From assembly GCA_029959325.1 (NCBI GenBank), contig JASCPF010000012.1:1-63441 (forward strand): DNA of 63,441 bases. Reading direction: 5' to 3'. Made by a program: the position numbers and the translations under genes. The stretch comes from Microbacteriaceae bacterium PS02068 (GTDB taxonomy: Bacteria; Actinomycetota; Actinomycetes; Actinomycetales; Microbacteriaceae). Shown here piece by piece: positions 25,898 through 35,028 of this stretch. The notes beneath the pieces were generated by a model, which ran no database searches, was not told the DNA's origin, and saw nothing but the letters and a program-made list of their open reading frames with translations. Position 1 is the stretch's first letter; each line of letters begins with the position of its first letter.

Positions 25898-27962
25898 CGA
25901 GCCGCCCTCGCGTTTCTTCCGTCTGGCTGCTGAAACCGCCGGACTCTGCCCACAGCCCCTCATCGTCGTCGACCTCAAGGAAGCCGTTGCCGCCAGTGCG
26001 CCTGAACCGCCCGCCAGCGGACCCAGCCTGATCGGCGGCGCTCTCTTCGGTCGGAGGCTCTGCGTGCGGACTCGACAGCGCCATCGGATCTGACATCGCC
26101 GCGCGCGCTCGCGCGTCTGCCCGCTCTGCGTTCGGATCACCGAACCGACCGCGGCGAATGCCCTCTTTGAGGGCAGCCGAAACGCGACGCGTATCAACGC
26201 CTGGTGTTCCGTCGCTTGCCCGGAGCTGGCGATGCACCTCATTACGGAAGGGCATCTGGGCGTCGCCGGCCTTCCAATGCAGCGGGATGAACTCGTCGCC
26301 GTACTCGAGCCAGACGGTGTAGAGATTGAACGGGTCACTCCGAATGGTCCACTTTTGGCCAACAGTGCGCGGGGTTCCCGCCACAATGTCGCGCAGGCGT
26401 CGCGACGAGTATCGACGCCGACCGATATTGACGCCGTAGTCCTGGATCGTCCGCCCCTCTCCCGGAAGCAGACTGATGTATTCCTCGCGTCCAAACGGGA
26501 TTGGCAGGTCTGGCGTGATCTCTCGAAGCAGGGTCACTGTCTCCATGGGCGTGAGCGCGCGACTCGGACGGAGAGGATCTCGCAGCCCGTCGTGGGGACG
26601 GTGCATCCAGTGAACAGCGATCCAGTCGTCGAGCAACTCCTGAGCTTGCAGGAGCGTGGGAGGGGGATGCGGTGCGTCATCCTTTCCTCGGTGTTCGACG
26701 CTTCGACCCACGTGGCTGCGAAGGTACTGCGCGAACTGTTCGGCGACTGAACCGAAATTAGCCTCGACGTGCGGCTTTCCGGTGGGTGTGTACGGGTTGC
26801 ACTCGATGATCGAGATTCCCAAACGCTCGCACGCTTCGGTGAATGTCGTGGACGTGAAGATCTTGCCGTGGTCGACAGTGATGTTCTCGGGGAAGATCAC
26901 CGGCACCATCGATCGATAGCGATCGAGCTCCTCCTGACTGATCCCATGTGGATCGGCCCACGCGGCCGACACCAACTCCCGCGTCTCGCGCGCCCCCTGG
27001 GGCCGACGCTCGTACGGTGTGAGCGCGCGGGCGAGCAGCGTCACGAGATCGACAGACTTCGTCCCGCCCGCCCGCAGCACCGCGGCCATCGGAGTGCGAC
27101 TTCGGATCTCGAGCAGGATCGTCATCTCCGGACGCTCAACCCCATTTCGCGTCGTCACACTCCCGTTGTCCAGCGTGATCTCCGCGTCGAACTTGGTCGT
27201 GTCGATCTGGGTGTGCTCACCGAGGCGCGGCGACTCGTGCTGCTGGAACTCGCGCTGGGGACGGTTCGCGAGGGAAGCGCGCGTCCTGGCGGACCTCGTC
27301 AGGTGCTTCGCTCGAGGCATTTCGCTCACGATGCGGTCGAGGGTGCGTTCACTCGGAATTGCGAACGGCGGATCCGCTCCGTAGCGATCTGCGATGGCGT
27401 ACTGGATGTCGTCGACGATGCGCCCGCGCGTCCCGGTGGATTGCCTAGCTGCTTGGCGACACACATCGGCGATGATTTCGAGGAGGAGAGGGTCTCGAAT
27501 CTTCTGCGTCTTGGTCCGGTATCGCTTGTCGATCAGTCCTAGCGCACCGAAGTCGCGGTACCCCTGGAGTTTCCGCCAAACAGTGCGCGGGTCGACCGAG
27601 CCTCCAGGTGTCTGCTGGCCAATGCTGTGCGCTATCTCGGTGATGATGCGGTTCGTCTCATCGGCGTCTCTTCGCGCCGAGCTGAGGAACTTATCGAGCC
27701 GGGTCACGTGCGGCAACCACAGCTGGATCTTCACCTGTTGGGGCAACGGCAGCGCCTTCAGCGACTGTGGATCGAACGTCCGAACCTGACGAAGTTCTCG
27801 TTGCGGCCACTCGATGGAGGGGTCTCTCTGCAACTCATTGATGAGGACCACGCGAACGTACCCATCGCCCACGGCACGCAGGCGAGCTGACGCCGCGTCG
27901 TACGCGATCAGTTCGAAGGCCACTCCGTCCCAGACCAACCGGTCACCGAGCTCCAGATTCAT
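25890..27962 (-). CDS. tniA: DDE transposase TniA/TnsB type (element 1)
   Basis: 690 residues from ATG 27962, fixed by the ATGA overlap with tnsA and a GGAGG site 8 bp upstream. N-terminal DNA-binding helices occupy residues 60-240. The rve-type catalytic core has Asp254 (HTQIDTTKFDAEI), Asp364 (ENITVDHGKIF) and Glu400 (TGKPHVEANFGS), with the 35-residue D-E spacing of the superfamily. The beta-barrel domain (SLLPGEGRTIQDYGVNIGRRRY, WTIRSDPFNLYTVWLEYGDEFIPL) follows. Cuts the 3' ends and joins them to the target. Confidence 0.93.
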   Translation of the reverse strand: MNLELGDRLVWDGVAFELIAYDAASARLRAVGDGYVRVVLINELQRDPSIEWPQRELRQVRTFDPQSLKALPLPQQVKIQLWLPHVTRLDKFLSSARRDADETNRIITEIAHSIGQQTPGGSVDPRTVWRKLQGYRDFGALGLIDKRYRTKTQKIRDPLLLEIIADVCRQAARQSTGTRGRIVDDIQYAIADRYGADPPFAIPSERTLDRIVSEMPRAKHLTRSARTRASLANRPQREFQQHESPRLGEHTQIDTTKFDAEITLDNGSVTTRNGVERPEMTILLEIRSRTPMAAVLRAGGTKSVDLVTLLARALTPYERRPQGARETRELVSAAWADPHGISQEELDRYRSMVPVIFPENITVDHGKIFTSTTFTEACERLGISIIECNPYTPTGKPHVEANFGSVAEQFAQYLRSHVGRSVEHRGKDDAPHPPPTLLQAQELLDDWIAVHWMHRPHDGLRDPLRPSRALTPMETVTLLREITPDLPIPFGREEYISLLPGEGRTIQDYGVNIGRRRYSSRRLRDIVAGTPRTVGQKWTIRSDPFNLYTVWLEYGDEFIPLHWKAGDAQMPFRNEVHRQLRASDGTPGVDTRRVSAALKEGIRRGRFGDPNAERADARARAAMSDPMALSSPHAEPPTEESAADQAGSAGGRFRRTGGNGFLEVDDDEGLWAESGGFSSQTEETRGRLDD

Positions 27963-28717
27963 CCCCATCCCCTCCCCGCGCATACAGCGACGGATTCGAA
28001 CTCGAGTCGGCTCCCGAGGTCCACCTCGAGGGCCCCGTGCCAGATAGCGGCGAGAAGCAGTCCTCGTGCGGGGCTGCTTGTTCCGCCCAGCAGGGGTTCC
28101 CAGTGTCGGAGCGGGCGCGCCTCTCCTCGGCGAGCGGAGAGCATCTCTGCGACCTGGGCCGGGCAAGCCCATCGAGGATGGCGATAGCCAGCGAGAAGAC
28201 GGATGTTCCAGTCCTGAACCTTCGCAAGGTCAGCAAAGAGCCTGTAATCCATCTCCAGCGAGCCGGCCCAGGCAGCCGTTATCGCGAAGAGTTCGGCGTC
28301 ACGCGCCTTGATCTTTCGGCGGGGACGAACGTCGACGATGAGCCGTGACCCGTCCGACCTGCAGATTAGGAAGTCAGGGAAGTGCGTCATCCCCAGGCGG
28401 GCCCAGCGAAGCTTGAACGGCTGAGTGGCAATGTCGACCACGTCGGGGTCGCGATCGAGAACCGACAGTGCCGTCTTCTCATATAGCGACTCGAACCAGT
28501 GGTGGCGTCCCGTCGTCGCCGACCAGTACACGCCGGAGTAATTCTCCCGCCCCGGATATGCCTTGGGGATCCGGATGGGAGCGACGCGCGACAACTCGAG
28601 TTCACTCACCTGCTCGGACCCGATGTCGCACACCCGGCCGTCATACTTCACCTCGACAGTCGCTGCCGCGAGTTCGGTGACGGTGTGCTCGGATGGCACG
28701 AACGCTGTCAGGATCAC
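27959..28717 (-). CDS. tnsA: TnsA-type endonuclease (element 1)
   Basis: 252 residues from GTG 28717. The restriction-endonuclease-like core has Glu76 (RHHWFESLYEKTAL), Asp115 (THFPDFLICRS) and Asp129 (RLIVDVRPRRKI). The usual Lys of the D-x-K motif is an Arg here. Cleaves the 5' strands so that the element leaves as a cut-and-paste intermediate. First gene of the tnsA-tniA-tniB-tniQ operon, 203 bp from the right end. Confidence 0.88.
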   Translation of the reverse strand: MILTAFVPSEHTVTELAAATVEVKYDGRVCDIGSEQVSELELSRVAPIRIPKAYPGRENYSGVYWSATTGRHHWFESLYEKTALSVLDRDPDVVDIATQPFKLRWARLGMTHFPDFLICRSDGSRLIVDVRPRRKIKARDAELFAITAAWAGSLEMDYRLFADLAKVQDWNIRLLAGYRHPRWACPAQVAEMLSARRGEARPLRHWEPLLGGTSSPARGLLLAAIWHGALEVDLGSRLEFESVAVCAGRGWG

Positions 28718-28833
28718 CGTGCGAGGTCTCTCGTGGTCGAGGATCGTGAGCCTGACAATGCGTACTTCGGGTACGTGCTCGGCGCCAAGCTACGTCGGCG
28801 GATGCCCCACGCGTTGCGCGACGCGCCGAGCGA

Positions 28834-28925
28834 CTGACAGATTCGATGGCGCGGATGACAGGCGCCAGACTCCACTGACAGATCAGGTGGCGCGACTGAC
28901 AAGTTGTGGGGCGTCGGACAGTCGT
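28834..28925. repeat. right end of element 1: transposase-binding repeats, terminus and target duplication
   Basis: Two 27-bp repeats at 28834-28860 and 28875-28901 share CTGACAGAT, TGGCGCG and a final TGACA (22 of 27 identical). The terminus ends at 28920 (GTCGGACA), and the duplicated GTCGT occupies 28921-28925. Only 12 bp separate this end from the left terminus of element 2. Confidence 0.88.
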
Positions 28926-28932
28926 TTGACAG

Positions 28933-28937
28933 CCCAG
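28933..28937. repeat. target-site duplication, left copy (element 2)
   Basis: CCCAG directly before the TGTCGG terminus at 28938. The identical five bases follow the right terminus at 52222-52226. Confidence 0.9.
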
Positions 28938-29214
28938 TGTCGGATCTCACGAGAGTTGTTCGGTCGCGGCTGTCCGACCAGGGCTTTTCTCGACCGAACT
29001 ATCGCACCGGCAATCCGATCGGTCTCACGACAGATGTCTCGAATCCAAATCGAACGGACTACATGGGGATGGGCCCCCATCGCCCCGGGCGATCCGTTGC
29101 CAGCAAGAATGAATCGCGATCACTTGATCGATGCCCTGCGCCGCTCGTAGCCCTATCCCGTCGCCCGAGCGGTTGACCTGGATCACTCCGCGCACATTCT
29201 CTCCAGGAAGCTCG
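28938..29214. repeat. left end region of element 2
   Basis: No gene is evident. TGTC-type repeats occur at 28938 and 28970 (CTGTCCGACC), with CTCACGACAGATGTCTCGAA near 29025, all plausible transposase-binding sites. The region ends at the stop of the first cargo gene. Confidence 0.55.
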
Positions 29215-29637
29215 TCAGCGACGCGTGTCACCACCGTGTTCGCTCCACGTGCATGTAACTGACTCGCGTGCGCCGCTGGTCGCGCTCAGATTCACCGCAC
29301 AGTCAGCGTCTGAGAGCGAGCCCCACCGTCCATCGGGGAGCGGGATCCCCGACACCTGCTCGTTATCCGTTTGTGCGGGCGCTGCCGGGTCGAACCCTCC
29401 CTCGCCGTACGCGTGCCCGGTGAACCCGGCCACGACTCCGATGACGACCACCGCGACCGGCCAGCCCCAGCGCCGTGAGGCACGCGTTCGCGGCACGTCT
29501 TCAATCTGGTCGATTCCGCGCCCGTCTTGCGGGAAGGTCTGGAGTCCTCGCAGCTGATACAACTCGACTTGCGTCAGCGGTTCCTGATCGGGGCCGTATG
29601 CGCGTTGCAGAAGGTTCGCGAGCTCGTCCGTCACCAC
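29215..29637 (-). CDS. single-pass membrane protein of unknown function
   Basis: 140 residues from GTG 29637. Cytosolic N-terminal 55 residues (LLQRAYGPDQEPLTQVELYQLRGLQ), one membrane helix WGWPVAVVVIGVVAGFTGHAYG, and an outer part with two cysteines (DADCAVNLSATSGARESVTCTWSEHGGDTR), probably disulfide-bonded. Divergent from the nuclease-like gene. No family recognised. Confidence 0.72.
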   Translation of the reverse strand: MVTDELANLLQRAYGPDQEPLTQVELYQLRGLQTFPQDGRGIDQIEDVPRTRASRRWGWPVAVVVIGVVAGFTGHAYGEGGFDPAAPAQTDNEQVSGIPLPDGRWGSLSDADCAVNLSATSGARESVTCTWSEHGGDTRR

Positions 29638-29676
29638 GGGTTTGACTCTAGCTTCAGGAACGGTTGACCGAGGTTG

Positions 29677-30681
29677 ATGCCGACTCGACGTTCCCGCAGA
29701 ATCCCGCTCTTCGCGACGCTACTCGCGGGTGCGCCTGTCGGGGTACTTATCGCGTGGCCGCAAGCATTCGGCGCAGAATTGACTCCGATCATCGCTCAGC
29801 TTCTTGCGTTCCGCGGACTGGTCGCAATCGTCCTCCTTGTTCTCGCCGGCGGCGCCGCAGTTGTCGCCGTGCTCCGGCGGCGCTGGGGTGTTGCCGCCGG
29901 AGTCGCCATCATCCTCGGTGCTACATCCCTCACAAGCGGCGCCATTCTCTCCTCGCGCGGTGCCGGTGAGGCCGTGCCTGACGGTGATCTTGTGGTTGTT
30001 TCGTGGAACACTCTCGGCGGTGCGGTATCGCCTGAGAGCATCGCGGAGCTCATTGTCGAGACCGATGCCGACATCGTCACGCTGCCGGAGACGGACGCCG
30101 TTGCCGCGGCAGAGACTGCGCGGATCGTTTCGCTGTCGGGCCGTGAAATGTGGGCCGATACCGCGTACGGCGAAGCGGGTGACTCGTGGATCCCGACGTC
30201 CGTGCTCATCGCAGCCGATCTCGGCGAGTACCGCGTTGACGAGGCAGCCGGTTCGACGCCCGGGTTGCCGAGTGGGGTCTGGCGCCCCGTCAATGGGATC
30301 AGGCCGACGATTGTCGCCGCACACCCGCTGCCGCCGTTGTTGGAAGACATGGCTGGCTGGCGGGCGGGGTTGGAGTGGGTCGCCACCCAATGCGGCGAGC
30401 CCGACGTGATCGTGGCCGGGGACTTGAACGCGACGATCGATCACCTGTCGGCATTCGGTCGCGGAGAGTCGCTGATGGGGGATTGCCGAGACGCGGCGAG
30501 CGAGTCGGGTTCTGCGGCAGCAGGCAGTTGGCCGACGTCACTGCCGGTGTGGCTCGCGTCGCCGATCGACCATGTACTGGTCGGGTCTGCGTGGGCTGTG
30601 CACGAGGTCACCGTGGACAGCTCGTTCGATGACAGAGGCAGCGACCACCGGCCCATCATCGCCCACCTGAGGCGGAACTGA
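29677..30681 (+). CDS. endonuclease/exonuclease/phosphatase-family membrane protein
   Basis: 334 residues from ATG 29677, directly after an in-frame TTG. Three membrane segments fill residues 10-100. Then the EEP fold: VVVSWNTLGG, IVTLPETD (catalytic Glu), VIVAGDLNATIDH (Asp and Asn), PIDHVLVG and DRGSDHRPIIAHL (terminal Asp-His). All catalytic positions appear intact, and the domain should face outside the cell. Substrate could be DNA, a phospholipid or a phosphoester. Element 2 cargo. Confidence 0.85.
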   Translation: MPTRRSRRIPLFATLLAGAPVGVLIAWPQAFGAELTPIIAQLLAFRGLVAIVLLVLAGGAAVVAVLRRRWGVAAGVAIILGATSLTSGAILSSRGAGEAVPDGDLVVVSWNTLGGAVSPESIAELIVETDADIVTLPETDAVAAAETARIVSLSGREMWADTAYGEAGDSWIPTSVLIAADLGEYRVDEAAGSTPGLPSGVWRPVNGIRPTIVAAHPLPPLLEDMAGWRAGLEWVATQCGEPDVIVAGDLNATIDHLSAFGRGESLMGDCRDAASESGSAAAGSWPTSLPVWLASPIDHVLVGSAWAVHEVTVDSSFDDRGSDHRPIIAHLRRN

Positions 30682-30737
30682 GCCAACTCATGCGCGACGG
30701 CCTTGTCTAGGCTGGTCCTCGGGAATGGAGTGATCCG

Positions 30738-31331
30738 ATGAAGCGGATGATGACGATGTTCGTCGGGGCGATCGTGATCGCCGGAACGCTTGTCCTGTCC
30801 GGGTGCGGCGCGTCGTTCCCGGACGCTCCGGATTCTGCCGACGCGTCGTTCCCGGACGCTCCGGATTCTGTCGGCGAGGAGTACCCCACCAGCGGTGTCC
30901 CTGTCAGCGTGGCGTGGCCGTCAGATTGGTTGGAGGGATTCTTCGGGGAGGCGAACTCTCCTCCTGGCCCTCTTGTCGGGCTGCGGCTGGAGTATGTCGA
31001 CGACCAGTGGGTCTGGCGGGTACGGAGTCTCGATCCCGGTCGTGACGAGTGGGGCGAGTCCGTCACCGAACCCGACCGAGGCCAGGAGGCGCTCTACGAT
31101 GCCAGCACCCTCGCCGTGAAGCAGAAACGCCACGTGACGCTCACGGAGGCCGAACTGGCTGACCTCGGGGTCAGTGCGTACGCCGCCGCCCAACTGTCCG
31201 GCGAGGTCTACCCCAGTCCGCGCCTCATCGAGTTGGCGCTGATCATGCAGGACGGGCGGCCGGCGTGGCGGATAACGACCTACGACACCGAGACCGGTCT
31301 GCAGTCAGAAGTGACAGTGGACGCGAACTGA
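30738..31331 (+). CDS. lipoprotein with a duplicated 11-residue segment
   Basis: 197 residues. Signal MKRMMTMFVGAIVIAGTLVLSGCG with lipobox LSGC. Immediately after the acylation site ASFPDAPDSAD is followed by a near copy ASFPDAPDSVG. The remainder is a beta-rich domain (LVGLRLEYVDDQWVWRVRSLD, LALIMQDGRPAWRITTYDTETG) resembling PepSY-type folds. Function unknown. Element 2 cargo. Confidence 0.78.
   Translation: MKRMMTMFVGAIVIAGTLVLSGCGASFPDAPDSADASFPDAPDSVGEEYPTSGVPVSVAWPSDWLEGFFGEANSPPGPLVGLRLEYVDDQWVWRVRSLDPGRDEWGESVTEPDRGQEALYDASTLAVKQKRHVTLTEAELADLGVSAYAAAQLSGEVYPSPRLIELALIMQDGRPAWRITTYDTETGLQSEVTVDAN
30810..30875 (+). repeat. 33-bp in-frame tandem duplication
   Basis: Units 30810-30842 and 30843-30875 begin GCGTCGTTCCCGGACGCTCC and differ only in the last few bases. 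They encode the repeated linker behind the lipobox. Recent slippage or duplication is likely. Confidence 0.9.
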
Positions 31332-31339
31332 CCGCCCCG

Positions 31340-31906
31340 TCACCGCTGAGGCGGGATCACGAAGCCCTCGGGTAGAGCATTATTGTGAACGATGCCGTTC
31401 TGGTCGCCCACGCTGAAGATGGTGTGCGCGTCGAGGTTGAGGGTGTCACCGGAGTACAGTGTGTCGCCATCACGGCGGACGTAATTCACCCAGTAGAGCC
31501 ACTGCTCCCCGACGCAGAATCGCGCGCCGATTGTTGAGATGACATCATTGTCGGCCACCTTGTAGGCGACCGGAACGCCATTTACATCGAGAACGGGTTG
31601 TCCCGTCGCGTGCGGCATGGAACCCCGATCAAAGGGAACCGCTAACGTCACTCCGCCGAGCTGTTCCACCTCGGTGTCGTCGGCGATGGGATAGGCGGGC
31701 GTGGCCGCCTCACAGGGACCAGGATCGCTCACCGGTTCAGCTTCTGGCGTGACCGTCGCAGTCGGCGTCGGCACTGATGAAACAGGTGGGCTACTGCGCG
31801 TCGGCTGAGCGTCCGGGAGCGCCGGCGCTGCGGTGCACCCTGCGAGCAGGACAGCGAGACCTACGGTGACGCCGAGCAATCCTCTCCTGTTCACCGTCGA
31901 ACTCAA
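31340..31906 (-). CDS. secreted lipoprotein of unknown function
   Basis: 188 residues; GTG at 31891 (VNRRGLLG) is an alternative start giving a tighter signal. Signal NRRGLLGVTVGLAVLLAGCT with lipobox LAGC, then a Pro/Thr/Ser-rich linker (PTRSSPPVSSVPTPTATVTPEAEP) and a beta-rich domain with VTLAVPFDRGSMPHATGQPVLDVNGVPVAYKV. It is convergent with the 30738 lipoprotein gene, 8 bp apart. Confidence 0.75.
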   Translation of the reverse strand: MSSTVNRRGLLGVTVGLAVLLAGCTAAPALPDAQPTRSSPPVSSVPTPTATVTPEAEPVSDPGPCEAATPAYPIADDTEVEQLGGVTLAVPFDRGSMPHATGQPVLDVNGVPVAYKVADNDVISTIGARFCVGEQWLYWVNYVRRDGDTLYSGDTLNLDAHTIFSVGDQNGIVHNNALPEGFVIPPQR

Positions 31907-32008
31907 TCTGGGGCACCCGCTGTCAGAAGTCGAGCTGCCGCGGACGCGCGACCCTCGGAGCTTTGCGCGTCCGGTGCGTGAGTCCCGGTCGCTGATCGTG
32001 CCCTGACG

Positions 32009-32608
32009 TCATCCCTGACCCGGTGCACCGTACCCCCCGCCGTCCGGCAACACGGGGCACGATGCCTCGGCGGTCTGCGCTGCGACCTCGGCGCGCACCG
32101 CGACGCCGTCTGTCGTCTTCTCCACGGTGTAAACGACTCCCTCCTGCGCGCCCTCTGCCGGAATGTACCCCACGATGGCCGATTGAATGGCGGGATCATC
32201 GGGGACCGCCCCCACTGAAGTCGAGATGAGATCGGCGGTCGGATTATCCCTAAGCCAGTTCGCGGTCGCGCTCACGGTTGCGTCAGGGATCGACCAGAAC
32301 CCCTCCAACTTCGCTACGGGACCACAGGGCCACCCCGTATACGAGCTGAACGTTGCGACACTCGCGTCGGCGGGAATCGCGCCCGGCGGGAGTGCTGCGG
32401 CATCGAGCCATGCGTGCGCTTGTGCCTGCGCCTCCGGGTCTGTGCTCCCCGGCGTAGCGATCGCCGACGAGTCGCTCGCCTCGGAGGACTGCGCAGGCAG
32501 TGGCTCACCCGCAGGATCGGCGCCGCCTGCCACCATCGCGGGCGTCGCGCACCCGGTCAGAGCGAGCGCGAGCACGGAACTGAGTATGAAAGCCGAGCGG
32601 TGCCGCAT
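32009..32608 (-). CDS. secreted lipoprotein of unknown function
   Basis: 199 residues from ATG 32608. Signal MRHRSAFILSSVLALALTGCAT with lipobox LTGC, an acidic Ala/Ser/Gly linker, then a domain with FSSYTGWPCGPVAKLEGFWSIPDATVSATANWLRDNPTADLISTSVG, DDPAIQSAIVGYIP and a late cysteine. Element 2 cargo. No family recognised. Confidence 0.75.
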   Translation of the reverse strand: MRHRSAFILSSVLALALTGCATPAMVAGGADPAGEPLPAQSSEASDSSAIATPGSTDPEAQAQAHAWLDAAALPPGAIPADASVATFSSYTGWPCGPVAKLEGFWSIPDATVSATANWLRDNPTADLISTSVGAVPDDPAIQSAIVGYIPAEGAQEGVVYTVEKTTDGVAVRAEVAAQTAEASCPVLPDGGGYGAPGQG

Positions 32609-32718
32609 GCATCCACCGTAGTCGGCGGATGCCGTCGCGATCACTTGTCACTTATGCGCGCGACGGACGTGGACGATGGTGCGGCGGAGCCCCAGGTTGC
32701 TCCTCTTAGGCTTGCCAC

Positions 32719-33804
32719 GTGTCTACTGCACCCGTGTCGACCGAGAGCGATGATGAATCGCCCACTCCTTCACGGAGCTGGCGTCGGATTGCCCTGCTTC
32801 TCGCTGGCGCCATCCTGTTCTGCTCGACAACCGTTCTTGTGACACTGCTCATTGTCTCCACAGCATCGGACGGTGCGACCTCCGTGTTGATCGGCACGGT
32901 TGACTCGGAGTTGCTCTCTGGTCTCGCGCTCATCGCGGCCCTGGCAGCCCTGGCGACGGGACTGTGCGTCATCCCCGTGCCCAGGCTTTGGCTCATCCTG
33001 ATGATCCCGGCGCGCGCGGTAGCCATCGCGGCCACCGCACTGGCAGGGATCGTGTGTTTCCTCACCTCGTCCTCGACGGTTGTTCCGCTCGTCGCCAACG
33101 GCTGCGAAACCGGGTATGTGGTCAAAGAGAAGTCGTTCCTTCTTGCGGGTTGGGGCACGATCTATCGACAGGATGGCGTACTTGTCACGGCCGTCGAGCG
33201 AACCCTCAGCGATGATGGCTACCACCCCTTCGCGGACGGCGCCTATACGGTGGCGGAGGACGGCGCGTCACTCCGGGTCTGGCGGAACTTCAGCTTTGAC
33301 TACTCGGCTGCGCCGGTGACGACCGACCGCGACCCGGACTTCACCCTTCCGAAGCTCACCGACCGTACGCTCGCATGTGGTGTCAGCACCGGAGCACGAA
33401 CACCGATTCCCTCAGCGCCCGCCGCGCCCACATACGGCGCGGACGAGGCCCGAGCAGGGCTCGAGAATATGGTCGCGGCGTCGCTGGACGCAGCCGTCGG
33501 GCCGGTGCACGATTCCGCTGGACAGCTCCTCGACGCCGACGAGATGTCACCGGCATCGACCGCGTGCGGTGAGAACGGCACACGAATCGGACTCGGGCTC
33601 ACGTTCGAGACCGCGGACAATGGCGCCACGCTCGCGCGAATCCTCAAGGTTTGGGATGCCGCAGGATACGCCGCGGATCGGGCAATGCAGGAAGACATCC
33701 GCTACAGCGACGCGCTGCCGGTGGAGAAGATGAGTATCCGCGACTCGACGAGTATCGACGGACTGATCCACATGCAGGTCACGTCGCAGTGCAGCGCGCG
33801 CTGA
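32719..33804 (+). CDS. membrane protein of unknown function
   Basis: 361 residues from a GTG. Three membrane segments at about residues 23-47, 66-86 and 92-120, followed by a long outer domain (residues 125-361) with cysteines in GCETGYVVK, TLACGVST, STACGENGTR and TSQCSAR. The outer part ends in a module (GTRIGLGLTFETADNGATLARILKVWDAAGYAADRAMQ) resembling small actinobacterial lipoprotein domains. Element 2 cargo. The following 165 bp up to the tniQ stop hold no clear gene. Confidence 0.75.
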   Translation: MSTAPVSTESDDESPTPSRSWRRIALLLAGAILFCSTTVLVTLLIVSTASDGATSVLIGTVDSELLSGLALIAALAALATGLCVIPVPRLWLILMIPARAVAIAATALAGIVCFLTSSSTVVPLVANGCETGYVVKEKSFLLAGWGTIYRQDGVLVTAVERTLSDDGYHPFADGAYTVAEDGASLRVWRNFSFDYSAAPVTTDRDPDFTLPKLTDRTLACGVSTGARTPIPSAPAAPTYGADEARAGLENMVAASLDAAVGPVHDSAGQLLDADEMSPASTACGENGTRIGLGLTFETADNGATLARILKVWDAAGYAADRAMQEDIRYSDALPVEKMSIRDSTSIDGLIHMQVTSQCSAR

Positions 33805-33969
33805 TCCGCCCTGCCTGCCGCAATCTCTCGAATACGTCGGCCGTGTATAACACCGCGCGCGGCCCGAGCACCCGATTCCCGAATCGTTCTGACGCGTCCC
33901 CGGCAAGCCTTCGCGCGAGTGGTCGACGGCGCCGTGGAACTCTGTGCGAGTACTCACGAGGACCGCAGG

Positions 33970-35028
33970 TTAGGACATAGCCAACTCGTCGGAACGGGGT
34001 GGCCAGTTGCGGATGACCCGGCTGCGCGGTGCGGCTTGACCTGTCTTCCCCGCGATGTGGGGAAGAATCCTTGGGTTGGCGTGGCGGAGGAGGCAGGCGC
34101 GCTGCCGGTGCGCTGCAGCAATGAGGGCGCGGTTGAGTGGGCACCGCTGATACTTGACCTGCTTCGAACTGCGCAGTCCGTACATGTACAACATCGCCCG
34201 GTGGGCCTGCCCGACGACGCTGACGGTGAAGGTGCGCAATGCGTCGTTGGGTTCGTCACCGATCGCCTTCGCGACGGCAGGTAGCAGGCGATCGGCCTGA
34301 GCGAGCGCGGAAGTCGTCACGTCCAGGATCGGAGTGATCGTGCGCGGCGATGTGAGCACGCAGGTCAAACGAATGATCTCGGGGTACGCGCACAGCAGCA
34401 CGTTTTCGTAGGTGTCGAGGTGCGGGATGCCGAAACTCGCCATGCGGTCGCCGATCGGGGACGAATCATCTGAGCCTTCGTGCCAGGCTTCGACGAAAGC
34501 TGCGGCGAGGTTTACTTCGCCGGTGTGGAGGGCGACGCCGCGCTTCCAGAGTTGTGATCGCAGCAGCAGTTCCGCACTCTCGTAGCCGGGCATGCCTGCT
34601 ATGTCGGCGTGCAACGCGCGGTACGCCCAATGGTGATGCGCGAGGCAGAGCGCACCGCCGCGGGCGATCGTCGTGGTGGCCAGCCCGCCGGAGCATTCCG
34701 GGCATGCAATACGGGGTTCGGCGAACCGGGCACACCTGGCGCATTTCTCAGGACGCCAGCTGCGGTGGCCGCATCTGACCCACATGCCATCTTTCTCGAA
34801 GTTGGGGCGTAGCGCGTCGCGCGGCAGATCTGCGAGATGCTCGATGAGATCGACGACACGCTGATCCGCCGCGGGCCACCAGTTGCGACCGAGGTGCTCC
34901 AAGACGATTCGACGGATATCGCGTTCCTCGCACTGGTGAGCTTGGGCGAGCCGCTTCGTGAACCCTTCGACGGTCTCACCCTCGATGAGTTCGAGTCGAA
35001 TCGGTAGCGTGCGGAACGGAAGGCTCAC
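33970..35028 (-). CDS. tniQ: TniQ-type protein, second copy (element 2)
   Basis: 352 residues from a GTG overlapping the other tniQ (GTGA). FRTLPIRLELIEGETVEGFTKRLAQAHQCEERDI is the TniQ start. Zinc-finger cysteines follow in WVRCGHRSWRPEKCARCARFAEPRIACPECSGG. ESAELLLRSQLWKRGVALHTGEVNLAAAFVEAW parallels the other TniQ proteins. Two divergent TniQ proteins in one operon suggest two target-selection routes or a heteromeric complex. Confidence 0.88.
   Translation of the reverse strand: MSLPFRTLPIRLELIEGETVEGFTKRLAQAHQCEERDIRRIVLEHLGRNWWPAADQRVVDLIEHLADLPRDALRPNFEKDGMWVRCGHRSWRPEKCARCARFAEPRIACPECSGGLATTTIARGGALCLAHHHWAYRALHADIAGMPGYESAELLLRSQLWKRGVALHTGEVNLAAAFVEAWHEGSDDSSPIGDRMASFGIPHLDTYENVLLCAYPEIIRLTCVLTSPRTITPILDVTTSALAQADRLLPAVAKAIGDEPNDALRTFTVSVVGQAHRAMLYMYGLRSSKQVKYQRCPLNRALIAAAHRQRACLLRHANPRILPHIAGKTGQAAPRSRVIRNWPPRSDELAMS

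Noticed and set aside
33805..33969. Small minus-strand gene overlapping the tniQ end
   Set aside because: The frame is open only because of GC-rich sequence, shows no start with ribosome-binding site and no recognisable domain.
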